Positions 1 to 6,929 of a DNA stretch of 10,989 bases are shown here, piece after piece. Every line of letters starts with the position of its first letter. Positions within the stretch are counted from its first letter, which is position 1. Location: positions 1 through 10,989 of the forward strand of contig JAEYYJ010000314.1 of NCBI GenBank assembly GCA_023430845.1, given 5' to 3'. The notes below the pieces were generated by a model. That model was not told the DNA's origin. It did no database searches and saw nothing but the letters and a program-made list of their open reading frames with translations. Origin of the DNA: Pseudomonadota bacterium. Its GTDB lineage: Bacteria > Pseudomonadota > Alphaproteobacteria > Rhizobiales > Hyphomicrobiaceae. A program made the position numbers and the translations under genes.

Positions 1-66
1 AAACCCGTGCTGTTCCTGCATCCGAAGGATTTCTGCGGCACACTCGTCGAGCTCGAGCAAGCCTGA
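1..66 (+). CDS. mce: Methylmalonyl-CoA epimerase, C-terminal end (5' truncated)
   Basis: Only the last 21 codons and a TGA stop are present. Read in frame 1 they give a tail containing LFLHPKDFCGTLVELEQ. This matches the C-terminus of methylmalonyl-CoA epimerase, a VOC-fold enzyme that interconverts (2R)- and (2S)-methylmalonyl-CoA in propionyl-CoA catabolism or the ethylmalonyl-CoA pathway. The glutamate in the LVELEQ end is the expected last metal-ligand position of the VOC fold (family knowledge). The rest of the gene lies outside the window, so intactness cannot be judged. The call rests on a short but characteristic tail; another VOC protein is possible but less likely. Confidence 0.75.
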   Translation, partial: KPVLFLHPKDFCGTLVELEQA

Positions 67-375
67 AATTCGACCGGCCGTGCGCGGATGATCACCGCTC
101 CGTCTTATCCGCCGACCGAGCTCAAGCCTTGACCGCGAAAACAGCTCGCGCGAGAACGAGCGGGCACGATGCGCGTTCCCTCGAACCTAGGCAGACCTCG
201 CTTCGGATACCTTGTTTGCAGATAGAAAAGGCGAAGGCGGCGCGACTGTGCACATGATCACCGGGCAAGCAGGGACATCCTGCATACCCCAACCGGAGAA
301 GGCACCGTTCATCACGTGCGCACCGCAATCGCGGGCGTCTCGCACGCCGGGTGAAAAAGGAGCCGCCGTCACAGA
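67..375. other. Gene-free stretch between mce and the binding-protein gene
   Basis: I find no convincing gene in these 309 bases. The only sizeable open frame, on the minus strand at 122-328, has no recognisable motif and a cysteine- and arginine-rich composition typical of chance frames. A possible hairpin lies 17 bases after the mce stop: GCGGATGA at 84-91 pairs with TTATCCGC at 105-112 (8 bp including one G-U pair, 13-base loop). It has no following T-run, so it is a weak terminator candidate at best. A smaller 5-bp hairpin (GCAGG/CCTGC) spans 269-283. A purine-rich AAAGGAG at 355-361 probably serves the next gene. I could not assign a promoter with confidence. Confidence 0.5.
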
Positions 376-1446
376 ATGATGCGTAGACTTGCCGATCTCG
401 CGCGCGCTCGCGCGCCAGCCTTCATCCTGACGTTTCTCGCGCTCTGTTCGCTTGCGGTATCGGCTGCGCGCGCGCAGACGCCCGCCCCGGTAAAACGAAC
501 GACCATCGAGCGCATTCTCGCGCGCGGCCATGTCATTTGCGGTTTCACGCGCACTTCCCTTGGCTTCTCGACGGTGGATGCGCGCGGGCAATGGTCGGGC
601 TTCGACGTGGATTTCTGCCGCGCGCTGGCTGCCGGTGTGCTCGGCAAGGCCGATGCCGTGAAACCGCTCATGATCGCGCCTTCGGTGGCAGCGACGGCGC
701 TGCTCTCTGGCGAGGTCGATATCCTCGCGACGGGGACAGCCATCAGCCTCACGCGCGAGACCGGCCTTGGCATCCGCTTTCCCGGCGTCGTCTACCACGA
801 TGCAACGCGGCTGCTCGTAAAGCGCGCGCAGGGCGTCACTAGCGCCCGCGAGCTCTCGGGCGCCAGCATCTGCGTCGGGAACAACCCGGAGACGATCGAG
901 GCCATCGCAAGCTTCTTCAAATCGCACGGCATCAAGCACGAGGCCGTCGTCGTCGAGAAGTGGGACGAGATGGTGCAGGCGTACACGAGCGGTCGCTGTC
1001 AGGCGCTCAGCGCCGACGCCGCCATGCTCGCCGATCTCAGAGGGAAACTCAGCGGTTCGGGCGAGCATCACATTCTGCCCGAGGCCCTTGCGATCACCAT
1101 GCTCGGGCCGGCCGTGCCTCGCGGTGATCCCGCGTGGTACGACGTCGTGCGCTGGACGATCAACGCAGTCGTCATCGCCGAGCAGCTCGGCATTACATCC
1201 GCGCGTGTCGAAAGCCTGAAGGCATCGGCTCAACTCGACGTGCGGCGTCTCCTCGGCGTCGAGGGCGATATCGGCAAGCCCCTCGGCCTGCCCCGAGACT
1301 GGGTGTACCACGTCGTGAAAGCGGTCGGGAACTACGGGGAGATTTACGAGCGCAATCTCGGCCAGCGTTCCCCGTTCAAGCTCGAACGTCGCGTCAACGA
1401 GCTGTGGACCAAGGGCGGCCTCATGGTGGCGCCGCACCTTCGCTAG
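376..1446 (+). CDS. Periplasmic amino-acid-type ABC transporter substrate-binding protein (AapJ/GltI-like)
   Basis: This 356-aa protein is a type 2 periplasmic binding protein of the polar amino-acid family (SBP_bac_3), close in layout to AapJ of rhizobia (about 340 aa). Residues 1-33 form a signal peptide: an arginine-rich start, a hydrophobic core and an ARA cleavage site before Q34. The mature part opens with the expected LARGHVICGF strand (48-57), then GQWSGFDVDFCRAL (71-84). SLTRET at 124-129 carries the arginine (R127) expected to clamp the ligand alpha-carboxylate. GLGIRFPGVVYHD (130-142) is typical of the AapJ branch. The neighbouring SRNTTW-type pocket segment of AapJ reads ATGTAI here, so the ligand may not be a general L-amino acid. 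No permease or ATPase gene is adjacent, making it an orphan receptor within this window. AAAGGAG at 355-361 lies 14 bases before the first ATG, rather far; the second codon is also ATG and would also work. The gene converges on eipB with a 30-bp gap and no clear terminator. Confidence 0.85.
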   Translation: MMRRLADLARARAPAFILTFLALCSLAVSAARAQTPAPVKRTTIERILARGHVICGFTRTSLGFSTVDARGQWSGFDVDFCRALAAGVLGKADAVKPLMIAPSVAATALLSGEVDILATGTAISLTRETGLGIRFPGVVYHDATRLLVKRAQGVTSARELSGASICVGNNPETIEAIASFFKSHGIKHEAVVVEKWDEMVQAYTSGRCQALSADAAMLADLRGKLSGSGEHHILPEALAITMLGPAVPRGDPAWYDVVRWTINAVVIAEQLGITSARVESLKASAQLDVRRLLGVEGDIGKPLGLPRDWVYHVVKAVGNYGEIYERNLGQRSPFKLERRVNELWTKGGLMVAPHLR

Positions 1447-1476
1447 CGCTGGGCATAGCCACGATGACGGGTGCAA

Positions 1477-2364
1477 TCAGCGCGCCTTGGCGCCTTCCTC
1501 ACACTTGCCGGGATCGAGGAAGGAAATCTCCTTGAGCACGCCCTTCACGGCAAAAGAGCCGTAGTCGATCAGAAGGCGCCGGGAGACGCCGTTCGCGTAG
1601 TAGAGGAATGAAAGCTCGTACGTCGGCACCGCATCCTGGCGGCTCGTCTCCGGCTCATAGTAGCTGATCGAGATCGGCCACGCCGGCACCGTCAGCAGCG
1701 GCTTTGCCGACTCGACTTCCTCGAGGCCTTCGAGATCGCCGGGTGCCCGCCCTTTCCCCAGGAACGACACAGTCGTGTAGACCTTGTCGCCCTTCTCCGA
1801 GCCGTCATAGAGGTCGGCCGTGAAGAGCTGCTCGCCGCGTCGCGCACGCACAATGAGCTCGCGCGAATGCTGGATCGGAAACATCGCCTGCGGTGTCAAA
1901 TCGAGCTGCTTTTTTGCCGGCCGCGAGAGCGCAACCTTGAGCCGCCCCGTGCCGCTCGCACGCGATGCGTCGCCGACCGTCGTCTCGGTAAGCTTGCGGT
2001 CCTTGTACTGGCTGGAATTGAACCGGAAGGCACTCGAAGCCGCATCCTCCCAGCTCGTCGTGCGCAGATCGGTAAGGCTGGTCACGCCTTCCTGGTTTAC
2101 GACGTTGGTGACGAAACGCATGTTCTGCGAGTAGCCGACGCACGCATTGCCCGTGATCTCGTAGACCATGCGGCCGGACATGTCGGCGATGCCGGAACCG
2201 CCCTGCGCACGATGCAGCGTGATGTCGTAGACGGCACGATGCGGGGCGAGCATCACATCCGTCTCGGAGGCCTCGGCCCGGTGCGCCAGCCCGCCGGCAA
2301 GCATGACAGCGCCGGCCGCGATCGGCAGCCACTTCAACAGGCGCCTTGTCAGGGCCTCAGGCAT
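1477..2364 (-). CDS. eipB: EipB-like periplasmic envelope-integrity protein (DUF1849)
   Basis: This 295-aa protein matches the EipB/DUF1849 family, periplasmic beta-spiral proteins that maintain cell-envelope integrity in Brucella and relatives (family knowledge). The ATG at 2364 is preferred over the open frame running back to 2568. It has a GGAGG/GGAGA purine stretch just upstream, and it begins a normal signal peptide: MPEALTRRLLKW, then a hydrophobic core, with cleavage near residue 32. The mature protein starts with APHRAVYDITL (40-50), a family hallmark. Further markers are SGRMVYEITGNACVGY (63-78), LYDGSEKGDKVY (185-196) and the ending LIDYGSFAVKGVLKEI (265-280). Only two cysteines exist, C75 and C288, consistent with the single conserved disulfide reported for the family. 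It lies 200 bp downstream of dapE on the same strand. That gap holds a near-palindrome (CGGTG-TG-CACCG, 2416-2427) but no convincing promoter or terminator. Confidence 0.88.
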   Translation of the reverse strand: MPEALTRRLLKWLPIAAGAVMLAGGLAHRAEASETDVMLAPHRAVYDITLHRAQGGSGIADMSGRMVYEITGNACVGYSQNMRFVTNVVNQEGVTSLTDLRTTSWEDAASSAFRFNSSQYKDRKLTETTVGDASRASGTGRLKVALSRPAKKQLDLTPQAMFPIQHSRELIVRARRGEQLFTADLYDGSEKGDKVYTTVSFLGKGRAPGDLEGLEEVESAKPLLTVPAWPISISYYEPETSRQDAVPTYELSFLYYANGVSRRLLIDYGSFAVKGVLKEISFLDPGKCEEGAKAR

Positions 2365-2564
2365 TCTCCGGCCTCCAGGTTCCAAACTGCCGTCACCACG
2401 CATTCCAGGAATAAACGGTGTGCACCGCCCAACTGTTGCACGGCTCGTGCGCTCGCATAAGCAAAACGTCGTGAGCACAGAGCTTTGTCGGAGGAATCCG
2501 CCCCGTCGATCGTGATTGAGACGACCGCCTCGCGGCAGGATCAAGGCAGCGGCGTGCACCTTCG

Positions 2565-3740
2565 TCACACCCCGACGGCAAAATAGCGCTCGATGAAGCG
2601 CTCGTATACGCCGGTCAAGGCCTGCAGATCCGCTACGGCCACCCGCTCGTCGACGTGATGGGCAAGCGCGTTCGTCAGCCCGAACTCGACCACCGGACAG
2701 TACGCCTGGATGAAACGGGCGTCGGAGGTGCCGCCGTTGGTCGTGAGTGCGGGCGTTCGTCCCGTGGCCTCGATGACTGCTCCCCGCAGCGTTTCGACAA
2801 GCGGGCCGGGCTTGGTCAGGAACACATCACCTGTTCCCGAGAAGCTCACTTCCCAGCGCGCGGAAACCTCAGCCGCGGCAGTGGCGCACTGCTCGCGCAC
2901 CCAGGCCTCAGCCTTGGGTCGCGTCCAGAGGTTGTTGTAGCGGATGTTGAACTTGGCACGCGCCTCGTTCGGGATGACGTTCGTCGCCGTGTTCGGCACG
3001 TTGAGCACAGTCACCTGCAGGCTCGATGGCTCGAAGTCGTCGTTGCCCTGATCGAGCGGTGTGGAGGACAGCCGGTCGATCAGGCGCGCGATCTTGGGCA
3101 CGGGATTTTCCGCGAGCGCCGGATAGGCCGCATGCCCCTGTTTGCCGGCTACGACGAGCTCGGCATTGAGCGAGCCGCGCCGGCCGATCTTGATCTCTTC
3201 GCCAAGCGTCTTGGGGTTCGAGGGCTCGCCCACGATACAGGCGTCCATGACCTCGCCGTTCTCTCGCATCCAGTCGAGCACCTTCATGGTGCCGTTGATC
3301 GAGGGACCTTCCTCGTCGCCCGTAATGAGAAAACTGATCGCACCCGGCAGCTCACCGCCATGGCGGTCGACGAGCCGCAGCGTTGCCGCGACAAACGCGG
3401 CAATCGCGCCCTTCATATCGACGGCGCCGCGGCCATAGAGCACACCGTCATGAATCTCGGCACCGAAAGGCGGATGCGTCCACTTCGCCGCATCACCCAC
3501 CGGCACGACGTCCGTATGACCGGCGAAGCACAGGTTCGGCTGCTTGCGACCGAGACGCGCATAAAGATTATCGACGTCGGGCGTGCCGGGCGTCGTCATC
3601 ACCAGCCGCTTGCAGTCGAAGCCCGCAGGCTTCAGTGCGTCCTCGAGCAGCGTCAGTGCGCCACCCTCTTCAGGCGTCACGGAGGGGCAGCGAATGAGCG
3701 CCTGGGCAAGCGCCACGGGATCCTTGAAGTCGATGGTCAT
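2565..3740 (-). CDS. dapE: Succinyl-diaminopimelate desuccinylase
   Basis: DapE is a cytosolic di-zinc M20 amidohydrolase. It hydrolyses N-succinyl-L,L-diaminopimelate to L,L-DAP and succinate on the way to lysine and peptidoglycan meso-DAP. The 391-aa length is slightly above the usual 375-380. Visible active-site motifs are CFAGHTDVVPVGD with H75 and D77, GRGAVDMKGAIAAF with bridging D109, ITGDEEGPSINGT with the catalytic/metal pair E143-E144, VGEPSN with E172, and NALAHHVDERV with H361. The dimerisation (lid) domain lies at about 185-295, and the substrate-region motif GGTSDARFI is present at 336-344, so the enzyme looks intact. I chose the ATG at 3740 because alignment to the family begins near it; a GTG at 3788 with AAGGGG almost touching it would add 16 unlikely residues. 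Neither start has an ideal ribosome site. The usual rhizobial neighbours dapD and truA are not here; phoB lies 108 bp upstream on the same strand. Confidence 0.95.
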   Translation of the reverse strand: MTIDFKDPVALAQALIRCPSVTPEEGGALTLLEDALKPAGFDCKRLVMTTPGTPDVDNLYARLGRKQPNLCFAGHTDVVPVGDAAKWTHPPFGAEIHDGVLYGRGAVDMKGAIAAFVAATLRLVDRHGGELPGAISFLITGDEEGPSINGTMKVLDWMRENGEVMDACIVGEPSNPKTLGEEIKIGRRGSLNAELVVAGKQGHAAYPALAENPVPKIARLIDRLSSTPLDQGNDDFEPSSLQVTVLNVPNTATNVIPNEARAKFNIRYNNLWTRPKAEAWVREQCATAAAEVSARWEVSFSGTGDVFLTKPGPLVETLRGAVIEATGRTPALTTNGGTSDARFIQAYCPVVEFGLTNALAHHVDERVAVADLQALTGVYERFIERYFAVGV

Positions 3741-3848
3741 GATAAGGCCGGTCGCGAGAGCTGTCGGGCCACGCGGATGCGCGGTCACGACCCCTTAGCA
3801 CCGGCAGGCCGCCGAGAGAAGCAGCGCGGCCATGTGTCTTGGGCCGCC

Positions 3849-4535
3849 TCAGGCCGGCTCTATGACGTAACCGGCGCCGCGGACCGTGCGAATGACTTCC
3901 GCTTCCTTGCCGCGGATGAGGGCCTTGCGCAGACGCCCGATGTGCACGTCGACCGTGCGCTCGTCGAGTTCGGCTTGGCGGCCCCAGACCCCATCGAGGA
4001 TCTGCTCGCGGCTGAGCACACGCCCCGCCCGCTCCATCATGAATTCCAGCAGGCGATACTCGGTCGGCCCGAGGCGAACCTCGCGCTGCGAGCGTTTCAC
4101 GCGGTGCGCGAGGCGATCGAGGACGACATCGCCGACCGTGATCATGTCCGAGACGCGCTCGGGCGCCGCGCGCCGCAGCATGGCTTTGACGCGCGCGATC
4201 AGCTCGGCGACCGAGAACGGCTTGACGATGTAGTCGTCCGCGCCGGTCGCTAGACCGCGCACGCGGTCCCCTTCCTCGCCGCGCGCGGTTAGCATGATGA
4301 TTGGAACGGCCGTCGTCTCCTGGCGCTGGCGAAGGCGCCGGCAGAGCTCGATGCCGGAAACACCCGGCAGCATCCAGTCGAGGAGGACGAGGTCGAAATT
4401 CTCCTCGTTGATGAGAAGCTGCGCTTCCTCCCCCGTTTCCGCAACGATGACATCGAAGCCGTCGGCTTCCAGGTTGTACGTGATCAACTCGACGATGGCG
4501 GGATCATCCTCGACCACCAGAATCCTTATGCTCAT
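3849..4535 (-). CDS. phoB: Phosphate regulon response regulator PhoB
   Basis: This 228-aa OmpR-family regulator has the standard PhoB length. The receiver domain (about 1-120) has the acidic pocket E9-D10-D11, phospho-acceptor D53 in LLDWMLPG, the switch T83 in MLTARGEE, and K105 in IVKPFS. The winged-helix DNA-binding domain (about 130-228) has LGPTEYRLLEFM (155-166), RVLSREQILDGVWG (172-185) and DERTVDVHIGRLRKAL (191-206), ending with RTVRGAGYVI. When phosphorylated by PhoR it activates Pho-box promoters for phosphate scavenging. The ATG at 4535 is the family start; the frame upstream to 4628 has no homology-like content. The ribosome site is GGGAG in AGGGAGAGCC, about 13 bases away. It follows phoU by 173 bp, a gap holding a strong inverted repeat (4563-4600). 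dapE follows 108 bp downstream. Confidence 0.96.
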   Translation of the reverse strand: MSIRILVVEDDPAIVELITYNLEADGFDVIVAETGEEAQLLINEENFDLVLLDWMLPGVSGIELCRRLRQRQETTAVPIIMLTARGEEGDRVRGLATGADDYIVKPFSVAELIARVKAMLRRAAPERVSDMITVGDVVLDRLAHRVKRSQREVRLGPTEYRLLEFMMERAGRVLSREQILDGVWGRQAELDERTVDVHIGRLRKALIRGKEAEVIRTVRGAGYVIEPA

Positions 4536-4562
4536 GCGGGCTCGGCTCTCCCTGGAGTGCCC

Positions 4563-4600
4563 CGGCGCGGGATCACTTCGAACCACCTCTCCCCGCGCCG
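4563..4600. repeat. Perfect 9-bp inverted repeat in the phoU-phoB gap
   Basis: CGGCGCGGG at 4563-4571 and CCCGCGCCG at 4592-4600 are exact reverse complements, separated by 20 bases. The all-G/C arms would make a stable stem in RNA. The element ends 27 bases upstream of the phoB start codon on the minus strand. No T-run follows on either strand, so it does not look like a simple intrinsic terminator. An operator, an attenuator-like leader structure or an RNA-processing hairpin fits better, but none is shown. Confidence 0.6.
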
Positions 4601-4708
4601 ATCTCAATGTCGCAATGCGCAACTTCATTCTCCAACTTACAGCGTGGGTGCTCTGCCTTCGGCCACCTCATCGCGGCCATTGGCGGCACCACGCATCTCT
4701 GCTCGCGA

Positions 4709-5425
4709 TCAGGACTCCTCGGCCGTGATCAGCGTCGAACTTGTGTCGTCACTCTTCGGACGCGCGTCAGTGACGGGCTTGCCGTGGACGAGAAAATGCA
4801 CGTTCTCGGCGATGTTCGTCGTGTGGTCGCCGATGCGCTCGATGTTCTTGGCGCCGAACAACAGATGCGTGCAGAGCCCGATATTGCGCGGGTCCTCCAT
4901 CATGTAGGTCAGCAACTCGCGGAAAAGCGAGTTGTACATCGCGTCGATCTGTTCGTCGGAACGCCATACCGTCAGCGCCTTGTCGGCCTGCCGCTCGCTG
5001 TAGGCATCGAGAACGTCCTTGAGCTGATGCAGCGCCAGCTCCGTCATGTTCTTGAGGCCGGTCATCAGCGACTTCGGGTGGTTCTCGCCCGAGATGGCGA
5101 GCGCGCGCTTGGCGATGTTCTTCGCGAGGTCGCCGATGCGCTCGAGATCACCGGCGATCTTTAGCACGGTCATGATGTGGCGGAGATCGTCGGCCAGCGG
5201 CTGGCGCTTGGCGATCATGACGATCGCCTGATCCTGCAGGTCGCGCTCGAGCTGATCGATCAGCGCATCGCCCGCGACGATCTCAGCCGCGAGCTTCGGA
5301 TCGCGCCGTTCGAGGGCTTCGAAGGCGCGTCCGAGCTGCTGCTCGGCGAGGCCGCCCATCTGGGTGACGCGCTTGTCCAGCAGAAGCAGTTCCTGCTCGA
5401 AGGCCTTGACCGTGTGCTCGCGCAT
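4709..5425 (-). CDS. phoU: Phosphate signalling and transport regulator PhoU
   Basis: PhoU is a cytoplasmic all-helical protein that links the Pst phosphate transporter to PhoR and keeps PhoR off when phosphate is plentiful. The 238-aa product contains the two PhoU repeats, with metal-binding ERIGD motifs at 95-99 (ERIGDLAKNIAKR) and 196-200 (ERIGDHTTNIAE). The N-terminus MREHTVKAFEQEL is typical of the family in alphaproteobacteria. The ATG at 5425 is chosen because GGAG (5433-5436) sits 7 bases upstream; a TTG at 5464 in the same frame would add 13 unmatched residues. The tail after about 215 (polar, SDDTSSTL) is a variable extension. Normally phoU follows pstB; here it follows phoR directly, with a 132-bp gap that may contain its own promoter. 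Confidence 0.95.
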   Translation of the reverse strand: MREHTVKAFEQELLLLDKRVTQMGGLAEQQLGRAFEALERRDPKLAAEIVAGDALIDQLERDLQDQAIVMIAKRQPLADDLRHIMTVLKIAGDLERIGDLAKNIAKRALAISGENHPKSLMTGLKNMTELALHQLKDVLDAYSERQADKALTVWRSDEQIDAMYNSLFRELLTYMMEDPRNIGLCTHLLFGAKNIERIGDHTTNIAENVHFLVHGKPVTDARPKSDDTSSTLITAEES

Positions 5426-5432
5426 CCTGGTG

Positions 5433-5437
5433 CTCCG
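5433..5437 (-). promoter_or_regulatory. Ribosome binding site deciding the phoU start
   Basis: On the minus strand the sequence reads CGGAG followed by seven bases and the ATG at 5425. This is a well-placed Shine-Dalgarno site. It favours that ATG over the upstream in-frame TTG at 5464. Confidence 0.6.
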
Positions 5438-5480
5438 ATTGTCCGAGACATTTGTGCCGCCCAAGCGGGAGGCCGTCTCT

Positions 5481-5495
5481 GATTGCGCCGCAATC
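5481..5495. repeat. Short perfect hairpin in the phoU leader
   Basis: GATTGC-GCC-GCAATC is a perfect 6-bp stem with a 3-base loop. It lies 55 bases upstream of the phoU start codon and just downstream of the promoter candidate at 5492-5525, which it overlaps slightly. No T-run follows. It could be an operator half-site pair or a leader hairpin; a chance palindrome is not excluded. Confidence 0.45.
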
Positions 5496-5525
5496 TAGCG
5501 TCGACAGCCTACAACTTTGTGACAG
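5492..5525 (-). promoter_or_regulatory. Pho-box-like element with a -10 candidate upstream of phoU
   Basis: Read on the minus strand, CTGTCAC (5525-5519), AAAG and TTGTAGG (5514-5508) have the 7-4-7 layout of a Pho box. The first half matches the CTGTCAT/C consensus fully; the second keeps only three of seven bases (-TGT---). TAGATT at 5497-5492 follows after 10 bases, the spacing expected between a Pho box and a -10 hexamer, and matches TATAAT at four positions. A further CTGTCGA (5507-5501) lies between them out of phase. The surroundings (5511-5553) are unusually AT-rich for the window. This would let PhoB drive phoU-phoB separately from phoR. It is an inference from a partly degenerate match. 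Confidence 0.3.
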
Positions 5526-5557
5526 AATAACCTATTATTTTGACGTGATAAATCGGA

Positions 5558-6925
5558 TCAATGGACGGCGCTCGGCCGGCGCGCCTGCTCGTCGATGACG
5601 AACGTGAACGTCGAGCCCTTTCCGGGCTCCGATGCGATTCTGAACTCGCCTCGATGGCGATTGACGATGTGTTTGACGATTGCGAGCCCGAGGCCCGTCC
5701 CGCCCTTCTCGCGACTCGACTTGGCGTTGACGCGGTAGAAGCGCTCCGTGAGGCGCGGCAGGTGCTCGGGCGGGATGCCCGGCCCCTCGTCGCGAATGGC
5801 AACGCCAATGCGGCTCGTCGGCCCACGTGCCTCCCGCCGGATAGACACTGTCACCGGTCGCCCGGGTGCGCCGTACTTCAACGCGTTCTGCACGAGGTTC
5901 TGCAGGATCTGAACAATCTCGTCGGTATCTGCGAGAACGACTGCCGGCCCGTCGCACGGCGAGAACGACAGGTCCGATCCCGATGCGCGTGCCACGGGCT
6001 CCAGCGCCTGCACGGCAGCGCCGATCGTCTCATTGAGATCGATCGCAGTGCGCGGCGGCAAGTGCTCGCGCATTTCGACGCGGCTCAAGGACAGGAGATC
6101 ATCCACCAGCCGCGCCATGCGGGCGGCCTGCTGCTGCATGATGCCGAGAAAGCGTGCGCGAGCGGCGGGGTCTTCGCTCGCCCTCCCCTGCAGCGTCTCG
6201 ATGAAACCCACGAGCGAGGCGAGCGGCGTGCGCAGCTCATGGCTCGCATTAGCGACGAAGTCCGCACGCATGCGCCCGAGCCGATCCTGCTCGGTGAGAT
6301 CGCGCAAGGCGATCACGATGCGCGGCGCGCCAACCTCATCCGCGCCGCCGCTCATGGCGGTAAGCGTGATCCTGACACGACGATCGATCGGCACGCGCTC
6401 CTGAATCTCGACCGTGCGCTGGCGCCCGTCCTCGAGCACTTCATCGATGGCCTGCAGAAACTCGGGATCGCGGCTCAGCAGCGACGGCTGCCCACCGATC
6501 CGCAAAAGCGCGTAGATCTCGCGCGCAGCGGGATTGGTATGCACGATGGCACCGCTCTCATCGAGCGCGATCACCGGATCCGGCACAGCGTCGAGCGCTG
6601 CACGCCAGCGTGTCACGAGATCGGCCATGGCACCACGCGGCGTCAGCGCGGACGTGCCTTGGATCGCTTCGGCTTCGCCCTCCAGCGCGACGAGGCCCGC
6701 GAGCACAAAAGCAAGAGCCGCTCCGAGCGCGACGATCCACGTCGAGAGGCCGCCGATCAGTCCGACAGCACCACCACCGATCGTAACGGCGAACAGCAAG
6801 GGCGCGCGCTGACGTATGCGCCGCACAGCTATCTCGAGCCCGCGCCGCAGCACATCAGCGATGGAATCGCGCTCGTTGCCTCCGAGCAGTCGCACGGGCC
6901 GCTTCTCCGTTTCGCGCACTGTCAT
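5558..6925 (-). CDS. phoR: Phosphate regulon sensor histidine kinase PhoR
   Basis: PhoR phosphorylates PhoB when phosphate is scarce. The 455-aa protein has a basic N-terminus, two close hydrophobic helices at about 42-60 and 62-81 with almost no periplasmic loop, and a PAS domain at about 105-210 (DAVPDPVIALDESGAI). The HisKA domain follows with the phospho-accepting H229 in ANASHELRTPLASLVGF. The HATPase domain has the N box NLVQNALKYG (343-352), G1 RDEGPGIP (378-385) and G2 GGTGLGLAI (408-416). All catalytic motifs are intact. The lack of a periplasmic sensing domain is normal for PhoR, which senses through the Pst-PhoU complex. The ATG at 6925 starts MTVRETEKRP; no clear Shine-Dalgarno sits at normal distance, and the gap upstream is filled by inverted repeats. 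The upstream membrane-protein gene ends only 39 bp away on the same strand, so the two are probably co-transcribed. Confidence 0.95.
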   Translation of the reverse strand: MTVRETEKRPVRLLGGNERDSIADVLRRGLEIAVRRIRQRAPLLFAVTIGGGAVGLIGGLSTWIVALGAALAFVLAGLVALEGEAEAIQGTSALTPRGAMADLVTRWRAALDAVPDPVIALDESGAIVHTNPAAREIYALLRIGGQPSLLSRDPEFLQAIDEVLEDGRQRTVEIQERVPIDRRVRITLTAMSGGADEVGAPRIVIALRDLTEQDRLGRMRADFVANASHELRTPLASLVGFIETLQGRASEDPAARARFLGIMQQQAARMARLVDDLLSLSRVEMREHLPPRTAIDLNETIGAAVQALEPVARASGSDLSFSPCDGPAVVLADTDEIVQILQNLVQNALKYGAPGRPVTVSIRREARGPTSRIGVAIRDEGPGIPPEHLPRLTERFYRVNAKSSREKGGTGLGLAIVKHIVNRHRGEFRIASEPGKGSTFTFVIDEQARRPSAVH

Positions 6926-6929
6926 CCGT

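Noticed and set aside
122..328. 68-codon minus-strand frame in the gene-free stretch
   Set aside because: No motif, membrane segment or convincing ribosome site, and a chance-like composition.
187..1476. Minus-strand open frame of 429 codons antisense to the binding protein
   Set aside because: The opposite strand encodes a clear binding protein with a signal peptide; this frame is a composition artefact.
2655..4253. Plus-strand open frame of 532 codons across dapE and phoB
   Set aside because: It is the antisense shadow of two well-identified genes in a GC-rich genome and shows no recognisable motifs.
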